Source: Bacteroidales bacterium
Lineage (GTDB): Bacteria; Bacteroidota; Bacteroidia; Bacteroidales; DYOH01
Assembly: GCA_030632545.1 (NCBI GenBank)
Contig: DAOVUO010000080.1
Location: 1-8,747, forward strand
DNA: 8,747 nt
Direction: 5' to 3'
In this document: positions 6,841 through 8,747 of the stretch, one piece after another
Layout: each line of letters opens with the position of its first letter
Position numbering within the stretch: position 1 is the first letter of the stretch
Position numbers and translations under genes: made by a program
The notes under the pieces: generated by a model
Databases searched by the model: none
Told to the model about the DNA's origin: nothing
Seen by the model: the letters and a program-made list of their open reading frames with translations, nothing else

Positions 6841-8148
6841 TTAATAATCGCCACCAACACTTACAGTTTTAGGAAATTGAGGAATATAGGTCATTCTATT
6901 TCCAGTGATAGTAAGCGTTTTCAAGCTATGCATTTTTGTCATCTGTAAAGGTAGTTCAATTATCATATTATTTGATAAATAAAGCTCTTCAAGCTTTTCT
7001 AACTTTGCAATATTAGAAGGAATAGTTTCTAATCTATTATTCTGAACATATAAAACTCTTAGCTTGGCAAGCTTATTTATCCCTTTAGGAATTTGCTCTA
7101 TTTTATTGTCATTCAACATAAGAACTTCCAAATTAGTAAGATTTTCAATTTCTTTAGGAAGGCTTCTTATGCTATTACTTGTTAAACTTAAAATTTTGAG
7201 CTTTTTTAATTTCCCAATATCAGAGGGTAAATTTTCTAATTGATTTTCATCTAAGTATAGAGCTTCCAAATTAACTAATTCGCTAATTCCATTTGGAATA
7301 CTTGTTAGCTTATTACCTACAAGAATTAGTATTTTTAAATTCTTCCATTGGTAAACAGCAGTTGGAATTTCTGTTAGTCCATTATATGCAAAATCAGCTA
7401 TTTGCAAATTTTTTAATTCACCTATATTCTCAGGTAAACTCTGTATTCCTTCATTTTCATTTATAGTAATTTCTTCCAAAGCTTTAAGGTTTCCCATGCT
7501 ATTTGGTAACGAACTAGCTGTACCATAACCAATAGAAAGGCTCTTTAAATGTTTTAGATTTCCGATACTCTCTGGAATTTTAAGATTCTTATGCTGTCCT
7601 ACAATCAACATTTGCAAATTTGTTAGCTCACCAACACAATTTGGAATAACACCATTATCGCTATATAATGTTAGAGCTTGAACCTTTTGCATGTTCTGAA
7701 CATTATTATAAAAGACGGTTGTATCATTTAATTCTAACTCGAGAGCAACTACATTATTATTTGCGGTTGTGGGTATATCTGTAAAAACTTCCTGATTTGC
7801 CAACTCCCTATCCGTAAGTAAGTTTTTATTAACTGGAACTATTGTCTCTGTATTTACATTTTCTACTTTCTGATTTATAACACCAACTTTTTCTTTAAAC
7901 GTAATAATCAATTCCAAAGAATCATTATTTCTAAAACTACGAAAAGATTCATAAATCATAGTTTTATTATATAAAGAATCAACATGCTTAGATCCTATTT
8001 GAACATATATTTTTTCGTTAATTTTGCGCTTATATTTTACCATAAAAGCAACATCATAAAAATCGCCATCTTGAGTTATACGAATTGGCTCTTGAGCAAT
8101 TGCAAGTAAAGGAAATGTAAGAAGTAGTAAAAATATTAATTTTCTCAT
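6841..8148 (-). CDS. Secreted leucine-rich-repeat protein
   Basis: This 435-residue exported protein begins with a clear signal peptide (KLIFLLLLTFPLLAIAQ, cut after about residue 19). Residues 20-150 form a segment I do not recognise. From about residue 155 to 425 there are roughly twelve leucine-rich repeats. Eleven clear units start at L178, 201, 224, 248, 271, 294, 317, 340, 363, 386 and 409, with a 23-residue period and the consensus LxxLxLxxNxLxxLPxxIxxL. LRR folds usually bind proteins, and no catalytic domain is visible. No lipobox, membrane helix or type IX sorting domain is seen, so periplasmic or surface location is undecided. It is the first gene of the operon, 21 bp ahead of the phosphatase whose N-terminal half is also exported. 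A role as ligand-binding partner of that sensor is inferred from position only. The start is ATG with no Shine-Dalgarno sequence. Confidence 0.9.
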   Translation of the reverse strand: MRKLIFLLLLTFPLLAIAQEPIRITQDGDFYDVAFMVKYKRKINEKIYVQIGSKHVDSLYNKTMIYESFRSFRNNDSLELIITFKEKVGVINQKVENVNTETIVPVNKNLLTDRELANQEVFTDIPTTANNNVVALELELNDTTVFYNNVQNMQKVQALTLYSDNGVIPNCVGELTNLQMLIVGQHKNLKIPESIGNLKHLKSLSIGYGTASSLPNSMGNLKALEEITINENEGIQSLPENIGELKNLQIADFAYNGLTEIPTAVYQWKNLKILILVGNKLTSIPNGISELVNLEALYLDENQLENLPSDIGKLKKLKILSLTSNSIRSLPKEIENLTNLEVLMLNDNKIEQIPKGINKLAKLRVLYVQNNRLETIPSNIAKLEKLEELYLSNNMIIELPLQMTKMHSLKTLTITGNRMTYIPQFPKTVSVGGDY

Positions 8149-8301
8149 TTAAGAATTATCCAAATTTAACTTACACAATTTTCTTCATTTACTATATTTA
8201 ATTTTGCACCAATTTACAAACTTTATTCAAAATATGAGTGTAAATTGTATTAGTTATCAAATAAATGTTCAAAATCAAGAATATAAAGGCAAAACTAAGG
8301 C

Positions 8302-8333
8302 CAAAGTTAATTTAAATTAACTGCAAAATCAAA
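8302..8333 (-). promoter_or_regulatory. Candidate Bacteroidota-type promoter of the LRR operon
   Basis: On the minus strand TTTG (8333-8330) is followed, 20 bases later, by TAACTTTG (8309-8302). This matches the -33 TTTG and -7 TAnnTTTG consensus of the Bacteroidota primary sigma factor with its usual spacing. Transcription would start near 8296, leaving a leader of about 150 bases before the ATG of the LRR gene. Short AT-rich matches arise by chance, so this is only a candidate. Confidence 0.4.
8305..8322. promoter_or_regulatory. 18-bp perfect palindrome within the candidate promoter
   Basis: AGTTAATTTAAATTAACT reads identically on both strands. It lies between the two promoter elements and covers the first half of the -7 box, the position typical of a repressor operator. 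A dimeric regulator could bind here. The sequence is all A/T except for one G/C pair near each end, so chance is a real alternative. Confidence 0.35.
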
Positions 8334-8436
8334 TTTGCTGCTATTCTAAAAACAGAATAATATTTATTTATTTCATAAACAGAAATAAAATTATCTATTG
8401 CTTAATAAAAAATTTTATGTGCTATCATAAATACGA

Positions 8437-8482
8437 AAACATAGTTATAAGAGCATCGCATTCAGCAGATCAGCCCATACAG
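8437..8482 (+). repeat. Intergenic direct repeat, copy 2
   Basis: This matches bases 1-46 at 39 of 46 positions in the same orientation, and similarity fades beyond 8482. It lies in non-coding sequence, about 150 bases past the serpin stop on the minus strand. It contains no obvious stem-loop. Being intergenic in both places fits a dispersed extragenic repeat. Confidence 0.6.
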
Positions 8483-8555
8483 GATATAAGGTATAGAATC
8501 AGGGATCTAAGTCGCTATGGAATTTTGTAATAAAACGAAATGCATGATTTTAATA

Positions 8556-8576
8556 CTTCCCCGATGTTCGGGGAAG
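8556..8576. other. GC-rich hairpin downstream of the serpin gene
   Basis: CTTCCCCGA and TCGGGGAAG form a perfect 9-bp stem with a three-base loop (TGT). It lies 58 bases past the serpin stop on the minus strand and is the most GC-rich spot in this AT-rich flank. No U-run follows on either strand, so it may be a REP-like palindrome or an atypical transcript end of the serpin gene rather than a standard terminator. Confidence 0.55.
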
Positions 8577-8634
8577 GCAGTTAAGCTTTAAGTTTCGAGT
8601 GCTAAATTTTAAGTTAAAATAAATAAAATCTAAT

Positions 8635-8747
8635 TTATGGTTGCGCCATACGTCCCATAAACAAAATACTATTGCTTTTATTATCAACAATTACAAAGAA
8701 AAATGGATGATTTGCTTTAAATACTTTTTGATTAAGCTTTGCAATAG
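8635..8747 (-). CDS. Serpin family serine protease inhibitor, C-terminal end only
   Basis: The frame runs in from beyond the right edge and ends at TAA (8635-8637); 36 codons are visible. They encode the classic serpin C-terminus: VFKANHPFFFVIV fits the serpin signature pattern, and ILFMGRMAQP is the usual final beta-strand ending. In serpins this segment follows the reactive-centre loop, which lies outside the window, so the target protease cannot be judged. Serpins trap serine or cysteine proteases by a conformational suicide mechanism, and bacterial ones are often exported. The stop is about 490 bases upstream of the LRR start, with a hairpin between, so this is probably a separate transcription unit. 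The reading frame shows no sign of damage. Confidence 0.85.
   Translation of the reverse strand, partial: IAKLNQKVFKANHPFFFVIVDNKSNSILFMGRMAQP

Larger units (their letters stand above)
8149..8634. other. Gene-free region between the serpin and LRR genes
   Basis: This very AT-rich stretch contains no credible gene on either strand. From right to left it holds a 15-bp odd palindrome ATTTTAA-G-TTAAAAT (8606-8620), a GC-rich hairpin (8556-8576), a direct-repeat copy (8437-8482), weak AT hairpins (8342-8359 and 8367-8389), and a promoter candidate with a palindrome (8302-8333). The last 150 bases before the LRR start would be the 5' leader if that promoter is real, and no known riboswitch was recognised there. 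Confidence 0.6.

Noticed and set aside
8161..8168. TAAATTTG on the minus strand as a -7 promoter element for the LRR gene
   Set aside because: No TTTG lies at the right distance upstream, and it would leave a leader of only a few bases before the ATG.
8342..8389. Two AT-only hairpins in the spacer upstream of the LRR gene
   Set aside because: Short stems of A/T with single G/C pairs are expected by chance at this base composition, and they are not next to any gene end.
1..8747. CRISPR array, tRNA, rRNA or insertion sequence
   Set aside because: No regularly spaced repeats, cloverleaf sequence, rRNA segment or transposase coding region was seen.

Overview
The window is AT-rich, and every gene in it lies on the minus strand. 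The content suggests a member of the Bacteroidota (Bacteroidetes). The evidence is a TerB-ABCG fusion transporter, a SpoIIE/SiaB-like/SiaC-like signalling trio, exported LRR and serpin proteins, no clear Shine-Dalgarno sequences ahead of the starts, and one promoter candidate of the Bacteroidota TTTG / TAnnTTTG type. The order within the phylum cannot be told from this sequence.

Read in the direction of transcription (right to left), the layout is as follows. At the right edge is the last 36 codons of a serpin gene (8635-8747), too short to stand out as an ORF but with an intact serpin signature. Next comes a 486-bp gene-free stretch (8149-8634) holding a GC-rich hairpin, one copy of a repeat that recurs at the window's left end, and a promoter candidate overlapping an 18-bp palindrome. 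Then come four tightly packed genes: a secreted leucine-rich-repeat protein (6841-8148), a membrane SpoIIE-type phosphatase (4552-6819), a SiaB-like kinase (3992-4570) and a SiaC-like phosphoprotein (3619-4005). Gaps or overlaps are 21 bp, -19 bp and -14 bp, and a perfect-palindrome terminator follows the last gene (3573-3602). After that a separate gene encodes a 1035-residue TerB-ABC transporter half-molecule (332-3439). The left end (1-331) is gene-free and holds inverted and direct repeats.

The main interest is the four-gene operon. In Pseudomonas aeruginosa, SiaA (phosphatase), SiaB (kinase) and SiaC (DUF1987 phosphoprotein) form a partner switch that controls the diguanylate cyclase SiaD. 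Here the same three activities are encoded together, but no GGDEF cyclase is present in the window. The phosphatase has a different sensor: an exported carboxypeptidase-regulatory-like domain, a long coiled coil, one membrane helix and a PAS domain. A secreted LRR protein is the first gene of the apparent operon. I infer an envelope-sensing phosphorylation switch with an unknown output. The link to the LRR protein rests on gene order alone, and a link to the ABC transporter is weaker because a terminator separates them.
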